NCBI GenBank assembly: GCA_013076295.1
Contig: RQOL01000658.1
Span: 868,001-932,000, forward strand
Length of the DNA: 64,000 nucleotides
Direction: 5' to 3'
DNA from: Sanderia malayensis
Taxonomy: Eukaryota > Cnidaria > Scyphozoa > Semaeostomeae > Pelagiidae
The notes under the pieces were generated by a model, which ran no database searches, was not told where the DNA came from, and was given only the letters and a program-made list of their open reading frames with translations. Below, in pieces: positions 51,153 through 61,716 of this stretch. Position 1 is the first letter of the stretch. Each line of letters opens with the position of its first letter. The position numbers were made by a program, and so were the translations under genes.

Positions 51153-54100
51153 CTAATTTCCCCAAAGCCATCCTTTGACAAGACCGGTAATTCCACCAGC
51201 TGCTTTCTTCTGTTCTACCCGGCCTTCCAAATCCGGTAACTCTAAGTGATTCAAAGCAAGATCAAAGAAGAGTGGTTTGCACGGAATGGGCTCGAAGCTA
51301 GGAGGAAAGTTAACCAAATTCGGCTTCTTCAAAGCGGCACCAGCGACCTCTTGATAGACATCAAGACGATCCTTCAATGGCTGCAAAACAAAATCAAGAG
51401 AGGATAAAGTCATGCAATAAATGTCTGTCTAGCATTAACTGCAATTAAAGCGTATTTCAAGTGGTCTGTCTAACATTAGCTGCAATTGAATAAATCAAAG
51501 TAACGATTGATAAGAATAGCTTTAAAACAAACCTTATCATTCAGAGTGATCTTCCCGACTCCTTCTTCAATATCTCCAGATTCTATTAATAAGAAAATGA
51601 TTCAAATGAAAGACAAGATGACACTATGTAGGAATATTTCCTTCACTATCTCTTGTCATATTATAGAACCAGCTATAAATTTGAACGTCCTGGGACACCG
51701 CAAATTTTGTACGTATCCTTCACCCCTTCCTCCCCCAAACAATGTTGCTTCAAAAATAGTCTGATCGACAAAATTCCTTTTGCATGATGACCACAAGGGT
51801 CTGACGAGAGAACAACATTGTTTTGGGGTGAATGGGGTTAAATAGAGCTAACAAAAAGCCTTTCTTCATATTTCTATAGGTATCCCAAGGACCTATGTCC
51901 ACCATTGAAGTTAACTTGATGATAGTGATTGAATGTCTACCTAGAATGTGAACGGCGTGAGCTGCACATCTTTGGCCCTTGGCTTGGTTTGAAAGTTCTT
52001 GCAGTTTATCAACATCAACCTGAGAAAACACCAAATGTTATTACACAGAGAAACATATTCGTGCACAAAACACACACTTAAATCTCACAGTGCAAATAAA
52101 CGTGTGCATAAATAGAAAATAAAGGAAAACAAAGGACCAACTTACAACGAATAGACTCTTCTGAGATGATGCAAACAGTTGTAATGCTTCATTGACATAT
52201 GCTGTTACTTTTTCATACAATGCGATTGCTTCAGTTAATTTTTTGCCATTGTGATACGATTGTGCAATGTAGAAGCACCTTGAAAAGAAATCATATAATA
52301 TTGCGCAATGTATCATGTAATATTGCGCAATGTATCGTATAATATTGCGCAATAGATCATATAATATTGCGCAACAATAGAGTAAAAATCCGCATATAAG
52401 AGCTTGCCAATTTTGCATAGAAATAATAACGCACAGTTTTTAAACAATATGTTATTTTTTCACGTTCTTTTACTGTGTGAATTATACAAGCCTTGAATTG
52501 TTTTAAGGAGTTTCGTTCTGTCAAACATAGCGTTGAGCTCTCAAACAACGAATTCGTTCACAATACACATTTTCGTCCAATCATGAAAAACATTACTTCG
52601 CCATACAAGCCATGAACATTTCATAAAGGCCTTAGCTTGTCAGACCAAGCAATAGTCGGCTGCACTCAAAGACAATCAACCCCAAACATCTAACCAGGGG
52701 CGTCGTGGCCGGGGGGGGCAAGGGGGGGCAATGGCCCACCCTGTGAAAGCAAAATCGCTGGATTTCTCGGAAATTTTGGGGGTTTTTCCACATTTTCGGA
52801 AATTTTTCAGCTTTTGACCCAAATTTCGGAAATTTCTCATGTTTGGCCACCCTAAAACTCAGGTCCCACGACGTCCCTGCCACTAACACAATGAGAAAGT
52901 CAAGTAAAAACAAACCATACCTGAACGCTTTGTATCCAGTAATCTGCGCTTGGACTTCAGCTAACAAGGACTCATCATCTTCAATGCCTGGCAACTGGCT
53001 GATCTCAACCAAACTTTGTATCGTTATATCATACATCTTCATGAGATCTTCTGGCCTTGTCGCTTTGCCTTTGCTAGCCTTAGCCTCGTTTCCCCCCGTC
53101 AAGCCAGGCAAACGAGTCTTGAGTGATTCTATCATCACCAAATTTCTCTCTATCGTCAGCGAGTGCCTCAAAAACGTCAAATAGGTCTGGATAAATTTCA
53201 TACTGGCAATCACTGACTCATTCTTCTGACCCTTCGGTCCCTGTGTAAACAAAAACGAATGATTAATTCGACCATATCTTTCGTCTTCAAGAACAATTAA
53301 CCATCGACAAATCGATCAATCTTGAATTCGCCCCTAGAATTTTCGATTTCATTTTTGCATGTCACAGAGTTATCTTTTGGTAACTGAAAGCCTCTTCGAC
53401 ACGCACCAAATCGTGCATGATCAGAGTGCTCCAACAATCGTGGATGATCAGAGTGCTCCAACAATCGTGCATGATCAGAGTGCTCCAAAATATCATGCAT
53501 GATCAGAGTGCTCCAACAATCATGCATGATCAGAGTGTTCCAACAATCGTGCATGATCAGAGTGTTCCAACAATCGTGCATGATCAGAGTGCTCCAAAAT
53601 ATCATGCATGATCAGAGTGCTCCAACAATCATGCATGATCAGAGTGCTCCAAAATATCATGCATGATCAGAGTGCTCCAACAATCATGCATGATCAGAGT
53701 GCTCCAACAATCGTGCATGATCAGAGTGCTCCAAAATATCATGCATGATCAGAGTGCTCCAACAATCATGCATGATCAGAGTGTTCCAACAATCGTGCAT
53801 GATCAGAGTGCTCCAAAATATCATGCATGATCAGAGTGCTCCAACAATCATGCATGATCAGAGTGTTCCAACAATCATGCATGATCAGAGTGTTCCAACA
53901 ATCATGCATGATCAGAGTGCTCCAACAACCAAGTGCCTTTTAAATATAAGTTATTATTAAACATTCTCTTGTCTCCCTTAATTTTGACCTGCTCTCTGCA
54001 TGCCTTGAGAAGGACCGTTTATTAAACGCTACTCAAACAAAACATTGCTTTCCTTTAACTTTCGACTTACCTAACCTCTTCTTTTGTAGCATAAATATCA

Positions 54101-57100
54101 CAAGTAAATATCTCGACTTACCTAGCATAGATACTACGACTGCCAGTATTAATCAAGTTTCACACCTATACAAAACACTTACCATTTCAGCATTCAAATC
54201 TTCTTTCAAAGATTGCACAGCTTCCTTGCATTCCATTAGAAAGTCATCATAAGCTTCAATCTTCTCCTCGGATCCATCAGCTCTCTGAAGCTCTTCGTCT
54301 TTACTCTGCATTCTCAGTATAAAAACGCGAGCTTTTTCATTCCTCACTGGCACTGTTCGTCCTCTCCAGCTGACCTCGCCAACATTTGATGCCAATTTTT
54401 CTCTTGTCTGACTAATTGCAGCCTGTAAACGACAATTTTGCAAAACGCTTGAAAAATTGACCAAGATTTCGAAACAAAACAGTGGTGTTAGAACAATCTT
54501 TGATCGGTACAGAACTTCAAAATAGCTTTGAAAACCGGAAACATGGCGAAACATAATAACTACTAAAGCTTTTCGTAAAAAAACTTTAGTAGTTACGAAA
54601 CGTAACGATGTTACGAAGTGTTCCAACGTAGCGAAAAGCTTTAGTAGTTATTATGTTTCGCTATGTTTCCGATTTTCAAAGTTACAATGGTGTTAGCATG
54701 CACCAGCTAGTCAAAAATTCAATGCTTCTGAAAAAGTCCTTGTCTTTCATACAAGTTACCAAGCTTTCGAATATACAGTGTTAGGTGTTCATATCAAGCC
54801 TGGAAATATCTTATAAAGCCTTGGGCTGAAATGCAAACCTTCCAGTCATCGCATAACACTGTGCTATGAGGAGTTCAGCAAGAAAACACGATTCCAGGAC
54901 GTAGCAAAATAAACAGAAAGGCAGTCAATAGAACATTACTTACATCAATCTTAGAAACCAGGAGGTCCTGCCCAGCTGCGTGCATTCTCAAGTTGACAAG
55001 ATCATTGATATCAACACTGTCTTCGCCAAGATTGTAAGCACAATATCTGATATTGGGTGTAATTTCTTCTCCTCTTTGGAGGTATAACAGCTTGGTGTCG
55101 TCAATGAAAGCACTGGCCAGTTTCTCATAAATGGTTCTGTAATATAAATGTTGATTATTGACTATTGTAATGAAAGTAGCTGTGATGGTAATTTCAAGGA
55201 CACTGTTCAGTATGAAATAATACAGAGTCCTCTGCAATATAATTGAGAGCCATTTCAATGATATTACATTGTGGCAGTGTTAGATCACACTCAATGAACA
55301 AAGGGTCTAAAAAGCCTATAAATTTATCATGTCTGCCTTACCTTGCCTTGCCATAGAGATCAATAGCAGACTGCCAGTCCTGTAGCTCAAACTTTAAATT
55401 AGCTGTCATCCAAAACAGATATGCCTAGAGATAATACATAGCTTTATATTTCCAGATAATGACAGATACTTGGAAAGTAATCAATTGAATTTGCTTCTTA
55501 TCAAGTGCCGAGTGTTGAATCTCACATGAAACAATTACCTGTGATTCAAGCTTAGTTCTTGCGTCAACTTTATCACAATCACAGAGATTATACAGCTCCT
55601 CAGCATAGGCAACCGACTTCTTCAACTTTCTTGTCATGTGAAATTTCTTTCTTGGTTCTGTGTTTGCCAACAACTTCAACTCCATGGCATAACTCCACAC
55701 CCTTTCAGCATTCATGAGTGGAATTTGAAGGTACCTGAAACAGATTAATGGTAGTTTAAAAAACCTTTATTATTATTACAGTGTCAGTAATATTTAGCAA
55801 TACTGCTAATTTAGCAATACTTGAAACAGTGTTTAAAAGGGTGCATACAAGGTTGCAACTTAATTGTGGCCTCGGTGGTGTAGAAGTGTTATACACATTT
55901 TTTATATTAACACTGTTTTCAAAACAGTTATCAAGCTTTCCTAAGGCTTTCTTAGCAAAGACTGAAAAGCTTCATGTTATTGAACATGTGCATTGATGAA
56001 GATGCAATGCTATGATATGAATAACATTTCACTATAACATCAACTGTTGATCAATATTACATGATACCCATAACATTTAGTAACTTATGAATGCCTATAA
56101 ATTCTTCCTGGAAAGTTCAAGTATCTGAATCTACACCCCTTGTTGAACTTTCTTAACTCTTTGAGCGACCAAGTACTACTTTCTTATTAAGCACATTTTA
56201 ACAACAAAAACATGTTTTGTGCAATTTTGGTGGACAGATTTTATAGAGTGCAGCCAATAAGGTTAAACATTTGAAAAGTTGACTCCTTAATGAGTTGACT
56301 CCAAACGCCTCAAACTTCTTCTGCCTCTATTGATTTTACTGTGCTCTATGTATTCATCAGTTCTGATGCTAATAACTCAACACACTTGGACTTAAACAAG
56401 ATCTTTTTCCACTGGATATTCAACACATCGAGGTTAAACAACACACTGATAAACGTAGGGTAAAACATATAGTATCATTTTTAAGATATTTAGATGTCAG
56501 ATAAAAATAATGATAAATATTTTCCTCAACCTGACATTGTTGACAATTTCCTTTGTAAGCCTCTTTCCTTTGTAACCATGCCTGGAGCCCAGTGAAAAAT
56601 GCAGTGAATGCCTTATACGACCAAGTCTTCTTGCGCAATATTGCCTGGAATAATTAAATAGACCTGGTAGAATAAATAAAGTAAATAACACTTGGAAATC
56701 TTCCCTGAAAAATATAACAGCTGGGTTAGTCAATTGTCAGTGCTTCAAGATCAAGAACATGGTCTAGAAAAAGATCATATTCTTGAAGAAGATTTAAAAA
56801 ATGGTCTATGGTCTTGAAGAAGGTTTAAAAAAAGAATATGGTAGTCCCCACTTCCCCAGTGTAACTATGAAATGGCTAACCTGTATCTTTGGTAATCACC
56901 ATGTCTCAGACCATGTCTCTGCTGCGCTTCCTTTATTATTGGAAGAACTTGAAATTGGTCAAGAAAAATTAAACTTGGTTGAAAACAGCTTTACTTTAAT
57001 TTTTACCTGCTGTGCTGCTAGTACTTGTTCTTCTCAAACCAAACAGGAAAACAACAATGAACGATAATAATTATCTTATAACTGCGGTCAATAAGTAATG

Positions 57101-57215
57101 AAAAGATACTTTCTAAAGTGAAGACAGTTTCTTCGGCTTCCTTCTCCTGCTTCTCCTCCGATTCTCCTATTTCTTCTTGTTTGATACCTTCTTCAATTTC
57201 ATTCTCGGCAGCCAT
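51153..57215 (-). CDS. SRP68: Signal recognition particle subunit SRP68
   Basis: SRP68 binds the SRP RNA S domain and, with SRP72, supports translocation of secretory proteins. Twelve exons close in phase to 602 aa (human 627): 57215-57110, 56947-56881, 56644-56531, 55734-55539, 55424-55342, 55136-54944, 54422-54183, 53240-52921, 52278-52146, 52019-51941, 51582-51533, 51380-51153. The N-terminal RNA-binding part has IIKEAQQRHGLRHGDYQRYR, the basic CARRLGRIRHSL segment and ANTEPRKKFHM. The middle has TIYEKLASAF, EITPNIRYCAYNLGE and VSWRGRTVPV. The C-terminal SRP72-binding end is NLVNFPPSFEPIPCKPLFFD then GLVKGWLWGN. The glycine-rich N-terminus of vertebrate SRP68 is replaced by an acidic stretch. 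Introns carry a minisatellite and several MITEs. Confidence 0.96.
52695..52879. mobile_element. hAT-like MITE with CAGGGGCGTCGTGG ends and 8-bp flanking duplication
   Basis: The termini CAGGGGCGTCGTGG and CCACGACGTCCCTG match apart from one base. The flanking 8-mers CATCTAAC and CCACTAAC agree at 6 of 8 positions. It is 185 bp, non-coding, and has GGGGGGGCAAG repeats and GGAAATTT repeats inside. It lies in SRP68 intron 8, just downstream of the donor after 52921. Confidence 0.7.
53411..53928. repeat. Minisatellite, 19 units of 27/28 bp, in an SRP68 intron
   Basis: The unit is TCRTGCATGATCAGAGTGYT plus CCAACAA (27 bp), or the same with CCAAAATA (28 bp). I count 19 uninterrupted units; units 3, 7, 9, 12 and 15 are the 28-bp form. 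Each contains GCATGATCAGAG, with a TGATCA palindrome. Variation is confined to a few positions (R, Y and the 27/28 switch). It lies in intron 7 (between exons at 54183 and 53240). Confidence 0.93.
54492..54690. mobile_element. Fold-back element with about 75-bp arms
   Basis: The left arm (GATCGGTACAGAACTTC...ACTAAAGCTTTTCG) is mirrored by CGAAAAGCTTTAGTAGTTAT...CCGATTTTCAAAG at the right. A smaller inverted ACTTTAGTAGTTACGAAACG segment sits in the loop. A solo left arm occurs at 38599-38680. It is in SRP68 intron 6. Confidence 0.7.
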
Positions 57216-57410
57216 TTTAAATACACGTTTGGTTAGATAGATGAAGATGTCTTACATTTACCCGATGTAAAACACACCAAAGAGCGATGATTTCTATCAT
57301 GCGCCGAAACGCCGAAACCTTTAAAAGAAGCTTAGTCTTCGAAATTAAACTTCCAGGCAATAATCTAAGGTGCAGTGATAAAGCGTTCCAAAACACTTGA
57401 AACAACGTTT

Positions 57411-57923
57411 TCTAAGGGTTTAAAGCAGGTCGATATCTGGTACTTTTCGCAAGACTATAACTTTTGAACCAGTAGTAATAGAGAACTGCTACGTGTTGCA
57501 ACGTGATGGGCATGGTCGAAATAGTATGGTTCGATTATTAGGAACTTATATTTCATTGCAAGTTGTCCCCAGCGTTCGGTAAGGGTTTCAAGGAGGTTTT
57601 CTAAGGGTTTAAAGGAGGTCGATATCCGGTGCTTTTCGCAAGACTATAACTTTTGAACCAGTGGCCCTAGAGGGCTGAAACTTGCTGCAATGTAATGGGC
57701 ATGGTCGAAATAGTATGATTCAATTGTTAGAAACTTATATTTCATTGCAAGTTGTCCCCAGCGTTCGGTAAGGGTTTCAAGGAGGTTTTCTAAAGGTTTA
57801 AAGGAGGTCGATATCCGGTGCTTTTCGCAAGACTATAACTTTTGAAACAATTGTCCTAGATGCAACATGATAGGCATGGCCGAAATAGTATGGTTTGACA
57901 ATTTGCAACTTAAATTTCATTGT
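57411..57923. repeat. 189-bp tandem repeat, about 2.7 units
   Basis: TCTAAGGGTTTAAAG begins at 57411, 57600 and (as TCTAAAGG) 57789, an exact 189-bp period. Units share GGAGGTCGATATCCGG, TTTTCGCAAGACTATAACTT, GGGCATGGTCGAAATAGTAT and ATTTCATTGCAAGTTGTCCC. The third unit is shortened by an internal deletion and ends at TTTCATTG, where the palindrome arm begins. No coding capacity. Confidence 0.9.
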
Positions 57924-58501
57924 AAGTACCTTCTGCAGGCCAAGGAAAAAGTTATCAGGGAGGAGTCAATCGTAAAAATGAAGCAAGAAGTTCTTTCTTC
58001 AAAGAACAAGGAAATCAATGACATAAATCTGGAGAGATCCCTCAACAAACAACTCGGTTCAAAAAACATACTTTTTCTGAAACAATTAGTGCTTCAAGGG
58101 AGCCAGCGTTATGCTGTGGTTAGAAAGCATTTCATGGAAGAAAAAATTGAATTTTTCGATATATATTCAGGCCTGCAATCTAAAGCAGATGCTTTAGCAG
58201 AAGATTTGAACATTTTGAAAGATGGTGGGCAGCATCTTATTGTCCACGAAAAAGCGTTACAAGATGACCAAGAACAGTTGTCGAAAGAAGAACAAGACAG
58301 GAAGATATATATGAATCATCTGGTTGATGAGATTGCAAGGTACAAGAAAAGAAGATTAGAGAACCGGGTGAAGTTACAACACCAAAAGGCAAAGATTTTC
58401 AGTTGGAAAAAGCGAACTTTGAGGAACAAGAAAAAATTGATTTGTTGAAAGTGCCGAAGTCACCTTGTCAAAGGTCACTCGTTAGAAGAATCGTGTCCTT
58501 T
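57924..58501 (+). pseudogene. Inverted duplicate of the coiled-coil gene's last exon, frameshifted
   Basis: This is a reverse-oriented copy of 58548-59126, differing at about 19 of 578 positions by my count. It keeps an open frame from the arm start (QAKEKVIREESIVKMKQEVL...) to the middle of the exon. A 1-nt deletion near 58394 (GATTTTCAG against GATTTTTCAG in the other arm) then changes the frame, giving FSWKKRTLRNKKKLIC and a stop at 58448. Upstream exons and their splice acceptor are missing, since the copy starts inside the exon at AAGTAC. Most base differences change an amino acid, consistent with relaxed constraint. It is a broken copy, not an independent gene. Confidence 0.8.
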
Positions 58502-59126
58502 TTTTGTATTCATTCAAATATTGACTAAATTTAAGAGATAAAGAGATAAAGGACACGATTCTTCTAACGAGTGACCTTTGACGAGGTGACTTCGGCACTT
58601 TCAACAAATCAATTTTTTCTTGTTCCTCAAAGTTCTCTTTTTCCAACTGAAAAATCTTTGCCTTTTGGTGTTGTAACTTCACCCGGTTCTCTAATATTCT
58701 TTTCTTGTACCTTGCAATCTCATCAACCAGATGATTCATATATATCTTACTGTCTTGTTCTTCTTTCGACAACCGTTCTTGGTCATCTTGTAACGCTTTT
58801 TCGTGGACAATAAGATGCTGCCCACCATCTTTCAAAATGTTCAAATCTTCTGCTAAAGCATCTGCTTTAGATTTTAGGCCTGAATATACATCGAACAATT
58901 GAATTTTTTCTTCCATGAAATGCTTTCTAACCACAGCATAACGCTGGCTCCCTTGAAGCACTAATTGTTTCAAAAAAAGTAGGTTTTTTGAAACGACTTG
59001 CTTGTTGAGGTATCTCTCCAGATTTATGTCATTGATTTCCTTGTTCTTTGACGAAAGAACTTCTTGCTTCATTTTTACGATTGACTCCTCCCTGACAACT
59101 TTTTCCTTGGCCTGCAGAATGTACTT
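57924..59126. repeat. 1.2-kb palindrome: 578/579-bp arms, 46-bp loop
   Basis: The left arm is 57924-58501, the spacer 58502-58547 and the right arm 58548-59126. Arm identity is about 97%. The right arm is the last coding exon of the minus-strand coiled-coil gene; the left arm is its broken copy. A transcript crossing the centre could fold into a long hairpin. Confidence 0.93.
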
Positions 59127-59522
59127 CCTTGCAATCTGCAGGTGAGCTGAAATGGTGTCAATTTGCCCACGATATTGCGCCTGAAAGTAAAAGGAAAACA
59201 AAATATTATGTAATCAATGTCAATTTATTAATAGTTAAAATTCGATAATCCAAACTGAAATTAAATAACAACAAATAAAAAATTCTTACTTCCAAAGTTG
59301 CAGTATATGACTCTCGTCTGACTGACTTTTCTGCTTCGTATTTGGCCAAAATCTCTCTCAAGCTTGCTGCTTCTCTGCAAAAAGAACGAAGAGTTTAAAT
59401 ACAGTGAAACAAATAGCATATTACATGGTGAATGATGTAATAAACAAAAAATAAACTTACTCAGCACGTTTATCGTAATTAATCTGCTTATTCCAGGAAC
59501 CATTTCGATCAGACCCAGACAT
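58482..59522 (-). CDS. Coiled-coil protein, 281 aa, family not recognised
   Basis: Three exons, 59522-59461, 59374-59290 and 59180-58482, close in phase. The start is MSGSDRNGSWNKQINYDKRA. Exons 2 and 3 are almost entirely helical and charged, with heptad-like spacing (EEAASLREILAKYEAEKSVR, QYRGQIDTISAHLQIARKYI, EIARYKKRILENRVKLQHQK, LEKENFEEQEKIDLLK), so a long coiled coil spans about residues 20-240. No signal peptide or other domain is seen. The C-terminus (about the last 25-30 residues, ISLSLKFSQYLNEYKKRTRF) is encoded by the palindrome loop and the edge of the opposite arm, so the stop at 58482 is probably not the ancestral one. Upstream are two CRE-like motifs (TGACGTC at 59674, TTACGTCA at 59702). 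A role in cilia or centrosomes would be a guess. Confidence 0.75.
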
Positions 59523-60635
59523 CGTGAATTCAAATAAAATAAAACTTAAACTTCGTAAACGAAAACTTCGAAAACTTCGAAAACTTCAAGTGTGTATACT
59601 TCAAGTTGAGAAAACATCTAATTATGAATAATATCATGCCGCAATTTATATTCTCTTTTTTGTTAAACCATTGTGACGTCTATTTGATTAACAATTAAAA
59701 ATTACGTCACTGATGGAATCAAACACTCTTTGCGATTCGATTTCCGAAAATTACCTTCTACCAACTCTCAAACGTTAAGTAAAAAAAATTCCAATGAAAT
59801 AATTTAATGAATACAAAAACACAAAAAGAGGTGACTTGAAAATCCATATGCTGAAAAATATCTTTCAAGAAAGAGCAAAAGCATGCTGACATGTTTAGCG
59901 AGGCGCAAGACAACAATTACTGTCGTATTCTTTGGGGTTTGCGTTTGATTATCAGACAAGGCGCAAAATAAATTGAAACAAAGCTTTATAAACTTACGAA
60001 TGCTTTTGAAGCAGAGCAGCCAGTAGCCAAACCAAACCAGTGATCAAGTTTAGCGCTACAAGCCACGAACTACAAGCCGTCAAGCCAACTCAGCTCAGCT
60101 GTCGAGCTGTCCATCCTTCGGATGTCAGTAAATGAGTACCCAGGGTATTTGTTCTAGAATATCATTCTGGGGGCACAAGCCGCAGGCCCACATCAGCTGT
60201 ATAGCTGCCAGAACCCCCAGCCTGCCTGCGTTAACAAATAAATGTTGCTTGCTTGCTTGCTTCTGGGGAGTCGTAAATAAAAGTGATGGCAAGACTTTAC
60301 CTCTTTGGAGTTTGGACACCCCGCCTCTTCGTACGATTTGCTGTTGTTGTTGCGAGGAAAAGTTAGTTGGCCTGTGTGTGACGTTTTCGCAGCTGTGTGA
60401 GTTCTTGAAATGATGCACTAGTAACTTGTAAGCTTAATCTTTGTAAAATTCTTTAAAACAGTATTCTTGATGTCTTAGCAATCTACTTTAAAAAACAGCC
60501 ATCTACAAACTAGCAAGAAAGCAGAGCATTCGTCTAGTTTCTGGCGCTCCGACAGTTTTTTTATTGCTTTCCTGCTTGCTGAGTTGAGTGTTGTTGTTGT
60601 TTATTGGGAAAACCAGGCAAGCAAAGTCAGTGAAA
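59523..60635. other. Divergent intergenic region, coiled-coil gene / RPP21
   Basis: About 1.1 kb. Short direct repeats of AAAACTTCG (59552-59590) lie next to the coiled-coil gene start. A stretch at about 60120-60270 (CCAGAATGATATTCTAG, GCCTGCGGCTTG on the minus strand, then a TTGC microsatellite at 60244-60262) looks repeat-derived but was not classified. No gene is supported. Confidence 0.45.
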
Positions 60636-61458
60636 ATGTCAACAAATGACCAAACTTCAGATGCCAAAATTGTAATTAATAAGAACTTTAAACAAAAGAA
60701 GCCTCATATAGGTAATAAAGACGCGTATGAAAGGGTAAACTTTTTATATCAGGTAAGATTTGAAGAAAAATTCGATGTAAAAATATGAAAATAGTAAATT
60801 TGCAAATCTATGCAACTCATTAATATAAATTAATTTGACTAACACATCAAGTTATGTTTGATTTCACAACTAGGCTGCTCATTTGATGATGGCTGAAGAC
60901 TCAAGGAATATAGAATTCTCAAGATTTTACACATCTACTGCAAAAACAGTGACAAAGAAACTTGTACTTAAAATGTGAGGAGACTCGTCATAAATGTTTG
61001 TTAATTGGAACATCTGAAAGCCTTTGCGATAGTATTTGAATATATTGATTTTAATTTTTATCCAGTTCCCCTCAAGTGAAGAGAACTTTATGCAAATGTT
61101 GCCACGTTCTTCTGGTTCCTGGGAAAACTGGAAAGTTTCGTATCAGAGGTGAATTATTTCTTGTTTAATGCTTGTATCATCATTTACTTTTGAATTATAG
61201 ATGCTGAAAGATATTTATGAACAATAAAATCGATTCTATCTTTTTCATGAAATTACAGGGAAGAGAGAGAAGCACATGGTGGTGACATGTTTAACATGTG
61301 GAACAATAAAGAGGCAGAAATGTCAAAAACAAATTAAGAAAACATCCAGTCAAGCAGATGATCCAACTCCTACAGAATCAATAGAACTTTCTAAACATGA
61401 ACAAGGGCATATGAGAACTTCTGAGTGCACAAATCAACAAGATATTGCTTCTACTTGA
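60636..61458 (+). CDS. RPP21: Ribonuclease P/MRP protein subunit p21
   Basis: RPP21 (Rpr2/Rpp21/SNM1 family) is a zinc-binding subunit of nuclear RNase P, needed for tRNA 5' processing. Four exons, 60636-60752, 60874-60974, 61066-61148 and 61259-61458, close in phase to 166 aa (human 154). Conserved are DAYERVNFLYQAAHLMMAED, SRFYTSTAKTVTKKLVLK and the zinc ribbon: VKRTLCKCCHVLLVPGKTGK (Cys pair) and VVTCLTCGTIKRQ (CLTC pair). A basic, low-complexity C-terminal tail follows. An in-frame ATG at 60588 would add 16 hydrophobic and basic residues; the ATG at 60636 better matches the short N-terminus of the family. Confidence 0.93.
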
Positions 61459-61716
61459 AATAATGAAAGAAATATTTTTGGATCAAAAGTACATTCTTTG
61501 CTTTCAGATTCTGGTGCATACTTTTGAGCATTACTTTAAACGTCATCAAACCTCATTTTTGAGCAAGAAAAAAAAGTCGTCTTCCTCAATTTGGTAAACA
61601 AGATGATGAGAATTTGTTGATGCGAGTTTCTTCAACAATATTGCACGATTTTTCACGAAATATAGCCATCAGTTTATTGCTTTGTTGGATACATAAATCT
61701 CCACATCCGCCGAAAA

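Noticed and set aside
53411..53928. CRISPR-like array
   Set aside because: Units are contiguous with no unique spacers, in a eukaryotic intron.
53417..53960. Repetitive frames (MIRVLQQSC..., MHDQSAPTI...) over the minisatellite
   Set aside because: They follow from a 27/28-bp tandem repeat without stops in those frames; it is intronic to SRP68 and the 28-bp units shift the frame.
57867..58448. 193-codon plus-strand frame as an independent gene
   Set aside because: It is the inverted copy of an exon on the other strand, lacks the upstream exons, and carries a frameshift near its end.
60125..60418. Overlapping about 95-codon frames on both strands
   Set aside because: The sequence looks repeat-derived, with a TTGC microsatellite and cysteine runs from GTT/TGC repeats; no splice support.
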